From NCBI GenBank assembly GCA_900766135.1, contig CAAFUF010000031.1, positions 28,815 through 92,814 on the forward strand: a stretch of DNA of 64,000 bases. The letters run 5' to 3'. Below, piece by piece: positions 44,102 to 53,449 of the stretch (within the stretch, counting starts at the first letter, position 1; the number at the start of each line of letters is the position of its first letter). The notes beneath the pieces were generated by a model. That model had not been told where the DNA came from. It saw only the letters and a program-made list of their open reading frames with translations, and ran no database searches. A program made the position numbers and the translations under genes. This DNA is from Paenibacillaceae bacterium. Its GTDB lineage: Bacteria; Bacillota; Bacilli; Paenibacillales; Paenibacillaceae.

Positions 44102-45799
44102 ATGCTCCATATGCTTGTGGTGGATGATGAGCCGTACGCCGTCGATTATCTTGTAGAATCATTAGAGGACCATTCGAAACATAACTTGCATATCACCAAA
44201 GCCTATTCGGGACAAGAAGCGAAGGCCAACCTGCATCGGAATAAGATCGATGTGCTGATGACGGATATTCGCATGCCGGGAATGAACGGAATGGAGCTGG
44301 CTGATGAGGTTTTGGCCCGGTGGCCGCGCTGCCGGGTGATTTTCTTGACGGGATATAACGATTTTCAATACGTCCAATCCGCATTGCGAAAAGGAGGTGT
44401 GGATTACGTATTAAAAACCGAAGGCGATGAGGCGATCTTCCGAGCTCTTGATAAAGCGAAAGCCGAGATCGAGGCGGAAATCAGCGAAGAAGCCGTACTT
44501 CAAGGCGCTAGACAACAGCTTAGGCAAGCCCTCCCCACATTGCGCAGAGAATATTGGCTGCAAATGATGACCGGGGAAACGGAACAGCCGGCTTTGCGAG
44601 CCAAACGCTTTCTGGAGCTAGGCATTGATCTCGACCCGCATCAGCCCGTCATGTCCTTTCTGGGGAAAGTAGATGATTGGGGAAAATTTGCGACGGCGGA
44701 AAACAAGGCACTGCTTTTGTTTTCAATTATGAATATCGCCGAGGAGTATTTAAATTCAGAGGTAAGATTCTCCTCGTTCCAATATGATTCATCGCGCCTT
44801 GTTTGGCTGATCCAGCCGAATGCAGGGGAGTCCTATTTTGCGCTTCGTCCGGCGGTAAACAATGCTATGGAACGGATTCAGGATGCCTGCAAACGGGTTA
44901 TAAACATTCCGCTGTCTTTGGCCGCGGCGTCTGAACTTGTGAATTGGGAGCAGCTCGGCAGCCGGGTGGAGTCCCTGAAGCTTCAACTGTTCTTCCGCAT
45001 GGGGATCGGGGAAGAAATGTTGATTACCGAGCCGGCCCCGGAACAGGAAAATGGACGCCGTTCCAGCCAATCCGTGATGGAGGTTGAGCGTTTACGCTCT
45101 AAGCTGAACAAATTGGATTTACTGGAGACCGGGATGGATAACGGGCGACCTGATATTTTTTTGGGGTTATTTCAGGAATGGTTTGATGGCACAAAGGGTG
45201 TCTTCCCCCTCAAAGGAGAAGCGGAATGGTTCAAGCTGGAATTTTTCTATCGTCTATCGGCCTTTTTCCTGACTTATGTCAATCAAAGAAGGCTATGCGG
45301 CGACTTGCTCACCGCAATGGATGCAGAGAAACTGGCTCACCCCAATCGCCATGCCGATTGGCAGGAAATGCTGGGTTATTTCGGCGAGCTGGGGATCCGG
45401 ATCGCTGAATACAATGGGCGCCAGCGGATTGAGAGAACCAACGATATCATCGGGCGGGTCCACCAATATATCCATGAATTTCTGCATGAGGAATTGTCGC
45501 TGACCAAGCTGGCCGAGTTGGTATATCTAAGCCCGCCCTATTTCTCGAGAATGTATAAGCAGATGACGGGCAAAGGGTTATTGGAATACATCAATGAAAC
45601 CCGTATTAACAGGGCGAAGCTGCTGCTCAAGACCACCGAAAAGAAAATCCATGAAATCGCCGCCGAGGTTGGGTTCGAATCAGCCGCCTACTTCACTCGC
45701 CTGTTTCGCAAGAAGACTTCGGTTACCCCGCAGGAATATCGCGACAGCGTCAGAGCAAAGGGGGGATTCGGCAGGCGCGAAAAGGGTGAATTTGGATAA
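44102..45799 (+). CDS. YesN-type response regulator with AraC output domain
   Basis: 565 residues: receiver at 1-125 with phospho-acceptor D55 in MTDIRMPGMNG, a middle domain of about 300 residues, and an AraC double helix-turn-helix near 455-555 (LSLTKLAELVYLSPPYFSRM and IHEIAAEVGFESAAYFTRLF). ATG 44102 follows AAAGGAGG. It is partner of the 42359 kinase and likely activates 38796 onward and perhaps the secreted glycosidase next to it. Confidence 0.92.
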   Translation: MLHMLVVDDEPYAVDYLVESLEDHSKHNLHITKAYSGQEAKANLHRNKIDVLMTDIRMPGMNGMELADEVLARWPRCRVIFLTGYNDFQYVQSALRKGGVDYVLKTEGDEAIFRALDKAKAEIEAEISEEAVLQGARQQLRQALPTLRREYWLQMMTGETEQPALRAKRFLELGIDLDPHQPVMSFLGKVDDWGKFATAENKALLLFSIMNIAEEYLNSEVRFSSFQYDSSRLVWLIQPNAGESYFALRPAVNNAMERIQDACKRVINIPLSLAAASELVNWEQLGSRVESLKLQLFFRMGIGEEMLITEPAPEQENGRRSSQSVMEVERLRSKLNKLDLLETGMDNGRPDIFLGLFQEWFDGTKGVFPLKGEAEWFKLEFFYRLSAFFLTYVNQRRLCGDLLTAMDAEKLAHPNRHADWQEMLGYFGELGIRIAEYNGRQRIERTNDIIGRVHQYIHEFLHEELSLTKLAELVYLSPPYFSRMYKQMTGKGLLEYINETRINRAKLLLKTTEKKIHEIAAEVGFESAAYFTRLFRKKTSVTPQEYRDSVRAKGGFGRREKGEFG

Positions 45800-45887
45800 C
45801 AATCTTAAAAATGTAGAATTTATTCAGATCGATCCAGCGATTACACTAAAGGTGCAATCCAAACTACAGGGTACCGGGGGGAGGGAG

Positions 45888-45935
45888 ATGAGGATCGATT
45901 CGCTTGCCAAAGGGATGTCCGTTCTTTCAAATTAG
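45888..45935 (+). CDS. Possible 15-codon leader peptide
   Basis: ATG 45888 follows a very strong GGGGGGAGGGAG and reads MRIDSLAKGMSVLSN before TAG at 45933. It ends 19 bases before the start of the secreted glycosidase. It could couple or delay its translation, or be chance. Confidence 0.25.
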   Translation: MRIDSLAKGMSVLSN

Positions 45936-45954
45936 GAAAGAGGTGAACCTGAGC

Positions 45955-48504
45955 ATGAGGATGAAAAGAGCCTGGTTAAGCGGTGTATTCAGTTTGCTTT
46001 TGGGTTTGGGGGCGCTTTCGTTGCCGCCGCTCCCCGCTTTGGCCGGTGGGAACACCTCCACGGTATCCGTCGATGTGACCACGGTCGTAAATGCGGATTT
46101 TCTGGGGATCGGCGCGGAATACGATCCGTTCCACTTTATGCCGGAAAGCTTGGAAAACGGTTACAATGAGCATTGGTGGGAGCTGGAGAAACGGCGCTTG
46201 GCCAAACTGAAGCCCAACGTGGTCCGCGTTTGGTACCAGATCGACTGGATGGAGCCAGTCAATGACAACCAAGATCCGCAAGTCATCGATTGGGAGGGCA
46301 TGCAAACGGACAGCGTCAAAATGCAGGCCGTGTACCGCGTATTGGATGAATTGAAATCCCAGCAAATCGACGTCAACCTGGTTGCCGGATGGAAAATGAC
46401 CGAAGAGGTGCAAAGCTGGCTTGGCTTTGACGGGCTGGCTAAACCGGAAACGAGCGCTCCGACTGATCTTGAAGAATGGGCAGAGTGGGTATCCGCGACG
46501 CTGCAGCAATTGATCGTCCACAAGGGGTACGACAACATCAAATATGTGACCAGCTATAACGAGCCCAATCTGGGTGATTTCGAAACGCCAGGGCACATCG
46601 ACCAGATGGCGTATTATGAAGCCATGTACCGAGCGATCCACGAGCGGCTTGTCGCAGACGGGTTACGTTCGCAAATTAAGCTGCTCGGGCCGGACGAATC
46701 CGGCGGACTTCCTTGGATGCAGTATGCGGCGGAACAGATGAACGATATTCTGGATATCTACGAAGGACATGCCTACGGTCATAACTATGCTTCGTTGGCC
46801 GACTGGACATCCGATCGAATGGCTTACGTGCAGCCGACGGGAAAGCCGCTAATGATTACGGAGATTGCCGCGCCAGGGGATAAAACGACGCCTCAAAACG
46901 CCATTGAGCTCGCTGATTTAATGGTATCGGGCATGCGCAGCGGAGTTTCGGGCATTATGGTATGGCGGCTCGCGGATCAGTATCTGGTCGATCCGCTGAA
47001 TTTTCTCGACAGCGCCGAATTCGGCACCTGGGTTTGGCCGGAGAACAGCGCGGTACCCCGCCATACTTATTATACGTTCGGCTTGTTCTCCCGCTTTACA
47101 GGCGCGCACTCCCAGGTGTTATTGACGGAGTCCGACGACTCCGATTTGCATGTCACATCCGTGAAACGGCCGGATGGCGAGTATTCGGTGTTCGTCGTGA
47201 ACAAAGGGTCGAGCAACAAGCAGGTATCGCTTCAGTTCTCGGAGCCGCTGCATAAACCGTTCCACCGCCATGTGTATACCGACGAGTTGCAGCCTACGGC
47301 AGGTGGAATCGTGATTCCGGGAGACCGATCGTGGAACCCGATTTCCATGTCGCTTGATGATTTCGATGTGCCGGCGAACAGTGTAGCGGTTTATACCACC
47401 GTACCGGAGCCGATCCAGCTGAAAATCACGCCGGATGAAGTGTCGGCGGTGCCCGGTGCAACCATCGATTTCAACGGGGATCTGATCGGAGCTTCGGGGA
47501 AAATCAAATGGTCGGTTGTCGGGAGTCCCGCCTACGGAACGATCGATGCGCAAGGTAGATATACGGCACCGACGACGCTGCCGCCGATGTCCCAGGCGCT
47601 TGTTCGGGCACAAAGGGCAGGTAGTCCGGACGATTATGATCTGGCGGTCATCCGTTTTGAAGTCATAGGCTTATCTGCCTTGGGCGACGACGGAACCATC
47701 GAGCTAAGCTGGTTGCCGGCGGAAGGGGCAACGGGATACCATGTGCGGAGGAGCACGACGCCATCCGGCCCTTACGTAACGATTGCTGGTCAGGTTACCG
47801 ACACCAAATACACGGATACTGCCGTATCCAACGGAGTGTCGTATTACTATACGGTTTCTGCCATCGGCTCATCGGGGGAAGGGCTCGTCTCCAAGCCGGT
47901 TGAAGCGATGCCGACATCCAACACCTTGCAGGACGACTTCGATGACGGTGTGATTGATTTGAACCTCTGGTCCATCATTAATCGCGGGTTGAGATCCAGC
48001 CAGCCTACCGATATTACGGCAACAGAGGCGGAGGGGATGTTGACCTTCGAGGGGACGACCGGCGTCAATTATTGGTCCGGCAAAGCGCTCGAAAGCGTCC
48101 AGCCCTTCCATGCTTCGGCATCGGAACCGTTAGTCGTTGAAGTGGAACGGGTTTCATTGGAGGGCAGCGGTACGGGGCAAAGAAGCGGTTTGTGGCTGTA
48201 TGTCAGCCCTAGCGAATACCTGCGTTTCAGCCAGAATAAGGATACCGGCGTATGGGCATACAATTTGAACGGCGGCAGCGATACGCTGGTGTACGCAAAC
48301 AATGACCGCGGGACCCATACGATGAAGCTGGTTCATAATGGGACGGAAATCCAGATTTACGTGGACGATGTGATGTACTCTAGCGTGCCGGTAACCTGGA
48401 ATTCGAATATGCGCGTCGTACTGTCGGCGGAAGCCAGGGCGAGCGGGGACAGCATCCGCGTACAGTTCGACCGATTATCGGTCAACGCGTCTGAACCGGA
48501 ATAA
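45955..48504 (+). CDS. Secreted clan-A glycosidase with Ig, Fn3 and LamG-like modules
   Basis: 849 residues from ATG 45955 (RBS AGAGGTGA). A signal peptide of about 29 residues ends near LPALAGG. The catalytic (beta/alpha)8 barrel covers about 35-400 with acid/base E203 in SYNEPNLG and nucleophile E303 in MITEIAAPG, the strand-4/strand-7 pattern of clan GH-A (GH39 or GH5-like). Then an all-beta domain (to about 490), an Ig-like domain (about 495-560), Fn3 (about 570-655) and a LamG-like C-terminal module (about 665-849). Probably cleaves plant polysaccharide outside the cell to feed the second importer. The exact family is not certain. Confidence 0.8.
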   Translation: MRMKRAWLSGVFSLLLGLGALSLPPLPALAGGNTSTVSVDVTTVVNADFLGIGAEYDPFHFMPESLENGYNEHWWELEKRRLAKLKPNVVRVWYQIDWMEPVNDNQDPQVIDWEGMQTDSVKMQAVYRVLDELKSQQIDVNLVAGWKMTEEVQSWLGFDGLAKPETSAPTDLEEWAEWVSATLQQLIVHKGYDNIKYVTSYNEPNLGDFETPGHIDQMAYYEAMYRAIHERLVADGLRSQIKLLGPDESGGLPWMQYAAEQMNDILDIYEGHAYGHNYASLADWTSDRMAYVQPTGKPLMITEIAAPGDKTTPQNAIELADLMVSGMRSGVSGIMVWRLADQYLVDPLNFLDSAEFGTWVWPENSAVPRHTYYTFGLFSRFTGAHSQVLLTESDDSDLHVTSVKRPDGEYSVFVVNKGSSNKQVSLQFSEPLHKPFHRHVYTDELQPTAGGIVIPGDRSWNPISMSLDDFDVPANSVAVYTTVPEPIQLKITPDEVSAVPGATIDFNGDLIGASGKIKWSVVGSPAYGTIDAQGRYTAPTTLPPMSQALVRAQRAGSPDDYDLAVIRFEVIGLSALGDDGTIELSWLPAEGATGYHVRRSTTPSGPYVTIAGQVTDTKYTDTAVSNGVSYYYTVSAIGSSGEGLVSKPVEAMPTSNTLQDDFDDGVIDLNLWSIINRGLRSSQPTDITATEAEGMLTFEGTTGVNYWSGKALESVQPFHASASEPLVVEVERVSLEGSGTGQRSGLWLYVSPSEYLRFSQNKDTGVWAYNLNGGSDTLVYANNDRGTHTMKLVHNGTEIQIYVDDVMYSSVPVTWNSNMRVVLSAEARASGDSIRVQFDRLSVNASEPE

Positions 48505-48515
48505 GGCGGGGGGCG

Positions 48516-48543
48516 TTTGCTTTTTCCTTCGGCATGGTATGAT
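48516..48543 (+). promoter_or_regulatory. Promoter of the DUF488 gene
   Basis: TTTGCT (48516-48521), 16 bases and TATGAT (48538-48543) with an extended TG motif at 48535. Confidence 0.55.
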
Positions 48544-48577
48544 AGGGACAACGAAGGAATGAAGGAGTTGCCGTCGT

Positions 48578-48955
48578 ATGCCACTAGACATTGCAAACCC
48601 CATCTGCGCGAAACGGATCTACGAACCCGCGGCTCCCGAGGACGGGTACCGCATTTTGGTCGACCGTTTGTGGCCGCGCGGGATGACCAAAGCGGATGCG
48701 GCGATCGACGAATGGATGAAGGCGATCGCGCCGAGCCCGGAACTGCGCAAGGAATTCGCGCACCGGATGGAGCGGTATGCCGAGTTCAGCGCAAGTTATC
48801 TCCGGGAATTGAACGCCAGCCCGGAGTGCGCCGCGCTGGCCGACCGCATCCGCGAGCTCGCGCGGGAATGCCCGGTCACCTTGCTGTATGCCGCCAAGGA
48901 CCCGGTGCATAATCACGCGAACGTGCTTCGGCGTTGGCTGATGGAGCGAATATAA
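48578..48955 (+). CDS. DUF488 family protein (YeaO-like)
   Basis: 125 residues, the normal size. The signatures RILVDRLWPRGMTK near residue 25 and LLYAAKDPVHNHANVL near the C-terminus are diagnostic of DUF488. The family has no established biochemical role; some members are linked to stress or metal/heme chemistry. AAGGAG precedes ATG 48578. It has its own promoter and terminator, so it is independent of the sugar genes around it. Confidence 0.88.
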   Translation: MPLDIANPICAKRIYEPAAPEDGYRILVDRLWPRGMTKADAAIDEWMKAIAPSPELRKEFAHRMERYAEFSASYLRELNASPECAALADRIRELARECPVTLLYAAKDPVHNHANVLRRWLMERI

Positions 48956-48999
48956 AAAAAGCTGCTTCCTCGCTTGGGTAGCGACGAAGCAGCTTTTTT
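48954..48999. terminator. Bidirectional terminator between DUF488 and flavin reductase
   Basis: GCTGCTTC (48961-48968) pairs with GAAGCAGC (48986-48993), preceded by seven A and followed by six or more T, so it serves both convergent genes. Confidence 0.85.
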
Positions 49000-49067
49000 C
49001 GCGTGTGGAAATGTTGTACGAAGTACAACAATTTGGAGCTCTGCGCCTATTGTTGGCTTTCCTGCAT

Positions 49068-49610
49068 TCAGTTCTCCTGCAAATCCCGGAATCCTTTGTT
49101 GACCCCGTCTCCCGCGTAGATCACCGGACTCAGCTTATCGATCTGCAGGCGTCCCTCCGCGTTCAAATAATCTTTGGCCACGGATCGGCTCACGATTTTG
49201 CCCAAAATGTTGGTCACGCCCGGGAATTGCTCGCTTTCGACGACGTCGGCGACCCGGCAGGCGATCGAGATCGGGCACTCCCGGACGGCGGGAGCATGAA
49301 CATGCGCCGAGGCTTCCGGCGTCAGGCCGGCTGCGGCGAATTTGCTGCCCTCCGCGCCGGACCTTGAACCGCAATAGCTGATCGACTCCTGCAGGGAGCG
49401 GTCCGGCACGTTCACCACGAAGTCGGTGCCTGCCTTGAGATGCTGCGCGGCAAAGCCCTTACTGTTAAAGCCCAAGACAATCATGTCCTTGAGCGAATAA
49501 GAGGACGAGCTCGTCGTCACGTGCGCGACCCCGTCTTCATCGTAAAAGCTGGTAAGAATCACCGGGAAACCATAGTACATTTTTTCGTAATTGACCGCAA
49601 TTTTCTCCAT
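49068..49610 (-). CDS. Flavin reductase-like FMN-binding protein
   Basis: 180 residues from the ATG at 49610, seven bases after AGGAGG; the open frame extends upstream but without RBS. It has the split-barrel fold of flavoredoxins and flavin reductases, with FPVILTSFYDEDGVAHVTTSSSSYSLKD and the conserved FVVNVPDRSLQESISYCG region. It reduces or binds FMN to serve an unknown partner oxygenase or acts as a stress-related flavoprotein. Monocistronic and convergent with DUF488. Confidence 0.85.
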   Translation of the reverse strand: MEKIAVNYEKMYYGFPVILTSFYDEDGVAHVTTSSSSYSLKDMIVLGFNSKGFAAQHLKAGTDFVVNVPDRSLQESISYCGSRSGAEGSKFAAAGLTPEASAHVHAPAVRECPISIACRVADVVESEQFPGVTNILGKIVSRSVAKDYLNAEGRLQIDKLSPVIYAGDGVNKGFRDLQEN

Positions 49611-49732
49611 GTTACATCCTCCTGTATCCATCATTCTTGTCATTTGTCCATCTCTTCCGAAAGAATAACGCTGCCGTACGAGCGGCAAGGTGATTGCGGT
49701 CACAATTCGCCGGTTCGGAGTCAGGGGGAGGA

Positions 49733-49761
49733 TTGACAACCCAAAAAGCGAAAGCTATAGT
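49733..49761 (+). promoter_or_regulatory. SigA-type promoter of the membrane AraC regulator
   Basis: Perfect TTGACA (49733-49738), exactly 17 bases, then TATAGT (49756-49761). It suggests constitutive expression of the regulator. Confidence 0.8.
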
Positions 49762-49851
49762 AAGGGCACCCGATACTAGGCATCCCTCCCGATGCCAAAA
49801 TGAAAGACTTTGGAACATCTACCCTAAGCCATCCGCAGGGAGTGAGAATCG

Positions 49852-52158
49852 ATGAATGTGCTGCAAATGCTCCGCTCTCGCAAATATTTGCAGCGGATCA
49901 TGCTCAGCTTTATGCCCGTTGTCGCCTTGCTTGCCATAGCCTCCCTCGTCCTGAACTCCGTCGCGCGCGATAAGGTGCTGAGCCTGCAAAACGACGCCGA
50001 CCGCAAACTGCTCACTCAACTCAACTACAATATCGAAAACATGAACGGCATCGTCAAAGATCTGGCGGTTTCTTTGTACAACGACGAAGAAATGATCGCG
50101 CTGAAGTCCGGCGGGGACTATAAACAGAGCATTTTAAAAATCGAACGTCTGAACAAAACGGTGGCAACCTCCCCTTATTTGCACGCCATCGTATTTTACA
50201 ACGGCAAACAGGGGCGTTTTTTCTCGTCAATCAACCACGGGATGGACAACGGACAGCTGTATGGCGCCTTGGAGAAAATCATGTCATCCGGCGGCGAACT
50301 TCCAAAGCTGCAGTTGCTGCCGCTCGACCTGGACGACGGGAACGAGGGGATCGACGTATTTGCTTTTTTCGTGTATGACGGGCTGACCCTAGGTTCCGTT
50401 AACGACAATGTGTTGATTTTGACGGTAAAACCCGGTTGGATGCTGGATAACCTGAAAGCGCTTAATCGGGTGGTCGACCGGGAAAATGACCTGCTGTTCG
50501 TCACCGACGGCGAGGGTCGGCCGCTGATGTCCAACGATCAATCGCTGCCCGAAGGGCTTGATACAAGGGATATTCTCGGGCGCATCGCAAGTTCGAAGCA
50601 TTCGCTGGACTCGTTCATCTATGCGCAGGAAGGGAGCAAATACAAGGTCACCTATTTAAGCAAAGCTTTAAACAATTGGCAAATCATCAGCCTCCAGGAT
50701 TATGACGATGTGCTTGGCAGCGTCCGGCAGATGAGGTGGACGGAAATCGCGGTAACGTTGTCCGTGGCGCTTCTTGCCGTCCTGTTGTCGGTGTTCTTCG
50801 CGCTGCGGTTGTACAAACCGGTCGGCCATCTGCTTACGCTGGTTCCTCCGGGTGGACCTCCGGCGGCGCATGCCAAGGATGAGCTGTCGCTCATCGCGGA
50901 CAACGTGGCGGAAATGCTGGGTAAACTCAAGGGGCTGGAACAGGAACGGGCTTCGCAGTGGAACATCGCGAAGTTGTATCACCTGCGCAGCTTGATCAGT
51001 CTGAGCGAAAGCCTAGAGGAGCCGGCTTTCTTAAAGCTTAAAGCGCAATACGGCATCGACATCGCGTATCCGTCGCCGCTTCGGCTGGCGCTGGTGCAGA
51101 TCGACGATGCCCGTGAGTTGGCCAAACAGCAAGGCTCCGGGGCGGAGTCGCTGCTCTACTTCGCCGTCGCCAATATCGGCCAGGAACTGCTGGGAAACGG
51201 CGGTTCCTGCGAAGCGGCGGATATGAAGAGCGGCCATCTCGTCTTCATCGTCGGCGGCGAGCCGGAAGCTTTGGAGAAGCTGGGAGACCGTTTCGGCGAA
51301 CTGCAAAGTACGATCCTCCGTTATTACCGGATAACCTTCACGGTAACGTTAAGCGAAGTGTTCGAGGATTACCGCCGGTTGACGGAGCATTATAATCTGG
51401 CGGTGCGGCGCTCGAACTACCGCATGATTTTCGGCAAAGGAGCGATTCTTGAGCCGGACCGGCTGCGCGCCAACGAAACAAACGAAGCCTTCCGCGTTTC
51501 GCAGGAGCTGGAACGGCGGCTGACGGAAGGGCTCAAAAGCGGGGATCCGGAAGAAACGGAGCAGGCGATCCGCAGCTGGATCCGGCTTCTGGGGGGGTTC
51601 AGCTTCGAGAATATGTACTCCGGCCTGCTTCATTTGACGGTGGCGCTGAGCAATACGCTTGGCGAAATGAACCATCATCACGCCAACCCGGTATCGGTGA
51701 ACCTGCAAGCCATCAACCGGCGCATTCTGGACCAGGAAACGCTGGACGAAATCGAGGCCGTGCTCCTGGAGGTCGTGCGGGAGGTGCTGGAACAACGCCG
51801 CAGCGGACGCGAGAACAAAAACCGGCTGCTGGCCGATACCGTCAAGGAAATCATCGATAAGCATTACGCGGATCCCGACCTGAACGTGCAGAGGATCGCC
51901 GACATGTTGAAGTTGAGCTCCGTTCATTTGGGCCAGGTGTACAAAGCGGAGGAAGGGCTGTCGGTGGTCGACCGGATCAACGAAGTCCGCCTCGCCCAGG
52001 CTCGGTTGTATTTGGAGCAACAGCAGTTGACCGTGGCGGAAATCATGGAGAAAGTCGGCTTCGGCAACGAAAGCTATTTCTATCGGCTGTTCAAGCGACG
52101 TTACGGGGCAACGCCGAAAGAATACCGCCTCAAAGCGGCCATCGACCGCAATACTTGA
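49852..52158 (+). CDS. Membrane-bound AraC-family regulator (one-component sensor)
   Basis: 768 residues. TM1 lies near 15-37, followed by an extracellular sensor domain to about 295, TM2 at about 299-320, a cytoplasmic middle domain, and an AraC double helix-turn-helix at about 663-765 (LNVQRIADMLKLSSVHLGQV and VAEIMEKVGFGNESYFYRLF). It joins sensing and DNA binding in one chain, replacing a YesM/YesN pair for the third importer. The ATG has GGGAG upstream. A terminator follows, and the importer promoter lies beyond it. Confidence 0.9.
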   Translation: MNVLQMLRSRKYLQRIMLSFMPVVALLAIASLVLNSVARDKVLSLQNDADRKLLTQLNYNIENMNGIVKDLAVSLYNDEEMIALKSGGDYKQSILKIERLNKTVATSPYLHAIVFYNGKQGRFFSSINHGMDNGQLYGALEKIMSSGGELPKLQLLPLDLDDGNEGIDVFAFFVYDGLTLGSVNDNVLILTVKPGWMLDNLKALNRVVDRENDLLFVTDGEGRPLMSNDQSLPEGLDTRDILGRIASSKHSLDSFIYAQEGSKYKVTYLSKALNNWQIISLQDYDDVLGSVRQMRWTEIAVTLSVALLAVLLSVFFALRLYKPVGHLLTLVPPGGPPAAHAKDELSLIADNVAEMLGKLKGLEQERASQWNIAKLYHLRSLISLSESLEEPAFLKLKAQYGIDIAYPSPLRLALVQIDDARELAKQQGSGAESLLYFAVANIGQELLGNGGSCEAADMKSGHLVFIVGGEPEALEKLGDRFGELQSTILRYYRITFTVTLSEVFEDYRRLTEHYNLAVRRSNYRMIFGKGAILEPDRLRANETNEAFRVSQELERRLTEGLKSGDPEETEQAIRSWIRLLGGFSFENMYSGLLHLTVALSNTLGEMNHHHANPVSVNLQAINRRILDQETLDEIEAVLLEVVREVLEQRRSGRENKNRLLADTVKEIIDKHYADPDLNVQRIADMLKLSSVHLGQVYKAEEGLSVVDRINEVRLAQARLYLEQQQLTVAEIMEKVGFGNESYFYRLFKRRYGATPKEYRLKAAIDRNT

Positions 52159-52187
52159 ATCCCATCAAGGAACCCGTCTTCACTTTG

Positions 52188-52222
52188 AACCCGCAGCGGT
52201 GCATACCGCTTGCGGGTTTTTT
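52188..52222 (+). terminator. Intrinsic terminator after the AraC sensor
   Basis: AACCCGCAGCGGT (52188-52200) pairs with the arm at 52205-52218 with one bulged T, loop GCAT, followed by TTTT. Confidence 0.88.
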
Positions 52223-52251
52223 GCGTCCGTGCAAGCCGGATAGCCGCTCTG

Positions 52252-52338
52252 GTACAGTTAACCGAAATTGTTACAGCCCGCCCGTACAGCAATCCTGAAA
52301 TTGTACAGTAACGGAGAAACCCCGGTCTGCGCTATCGT
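52252..52338 (+). promoter_or_regulatory. Promoter with two-box tandem repeats (AraC-type sites)
   Basis: ACAG boxes at 52254, 52273, 52286 and 52305 are spaced 19, 13 and 19, i.e. a two-box unit repeated at 32 bases. GAAATTGT recurs at 52264 and 52297. Three boxes read GTACAG. The last box lies next to the weak -35 region before TATCGT (52333-52338). The membrane AraC regulator just upstream is the likely binder. Confidence 0.6.
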
Positions 52339-52408
52339 TAGACGTGCAAGCAAAGCCTGATCGCAGGCCAGCCGCAAAGCGCAAGGAACATAAGGAAGGA
52401 GCTTGGCT

Positions 52409-53434
52409 ATGTTGAATCGAGTTTCATTGGCGGACGACGCGGAGACGGTCCGAAAGCCGGAGACGGGGGGACGGAAAGCGCAGCCGAATATCCCGCCGGG
52501 AGCGCGCAGGGAAAAATCGAAGATCCGGAAAGAGCTTCGTCTTTTCCGGAATAACCGGGAGCTGTTTCTGCTGTCGTTGCCGGGGATCCTGTATAAATTG
52601 ATATTTGCCTATATTCCGATGATCGGGCTGATCATCGCTTTTAAAAAATACAGGTATGATCTCGGCATGTTCGGCAGCAAATGGGTAGGCCTGGACAATT
52701 TTCGATACCTGTTCTCCACCGATGCGGCCTGGAGGATCACGCGCAACACGGTGCTATACAACGCCGCTTACATTTTGACTACGGCGGCCGCGGCGTTACT
52801 GCTGGCGATCCTGCTGAACGAAGTCAAGGCAAAATGGAGCAAATATTACCAGACGGCCTTGTTTCTGCCCTACTTTTTATCCTGGGTGCTGGTGGGATAT
52901 GTGGCCTACGCGTTCTTAAACCACTCGGACGGATTCATCAACCGCACGTTGCAGGCTTTCGGCATGGATCCGGTCAGTTGGTATCAAAATCCCGGACCGT
53001 GGCCGGTGATCCTGATTCTGGTTCAGCTGTGGAAAGCGATCGGATTCAATACGCTGATTTATTTTGCCGGCATCATCGGCATCAACGGCGAGTACTATGA
53101 GGCGGCGCGGATCGACGGGGCGACGAAACGGCAAATGGCCATGAAAATCACCGTTCCGCTGCTGGCTCCGCTCGTCATCATCATGTTGATCTTATCCATC
53201 GGCAACATGTTCCGCGGGGATTTTGGGCTGCATTATTTCATTCCGAACAACTCCGGATTTCTCTACGGCTCTACGGACGTGATCGATACTTATGTGTACC
53301 GGGCGCTGCGCGAGATCGGCAACGTGAGCATGTCCGCGGCGACGGGATTTTATCAATCGGTGGTCGGGTTCATTCTGGTGCTGCTTGCGAACGGCATCGT
53401 GCGCAAAATCAATCCGGACCATTCGCTGTGGTAA
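52409..53434 (+). CDS. Oligosaccharide ABC permease, LplB type
   Basis: 341 residues, longer than the other LplB-type permeases here because of a hydrophilic, Arg/Glu-rich N-terminal extension of about 45 residues. Six TM segments, EAA-type loop YEAARIDGATKRQMAMKITVP. ATG 52409 lies seven bases after AAGGAAGGAG. First gene of the third AraC-controlled importer, in which the lipoprotein comes last. Confidence 0.9.
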   Translation: MLNRVSLADDAETVRKPETGGRKAQPNIPPGARREKSKIRKELRLFRNNRELFLLSLPGILYKLIFAYIPMIGLIIAFKKYRYDLGMFGSKWVGLDNFRYLFSTDAAWRITRNTVLYNAAYILTTAAAALLLAILLNEVKAKWSKYYQTALFLPYFLSWVLVGYVAYAFLNHSDGFINRTLQAFGMDPVSWYQNPGPWPVILILVQLWKAIGFNTLIYFAGIIGINGEYYEAARIDGATKRQMAMKITVPLLAPLVIIMLILSIGNMFRGDFGLHYFIPNNSGFLYGSTDVIDTYVYRALREIGNVSMSAATGFYQSVVGFILVLLANGIVRKINPDHSLW

Positions 53435-53449
53435 GGAGGAGGAACGGCT

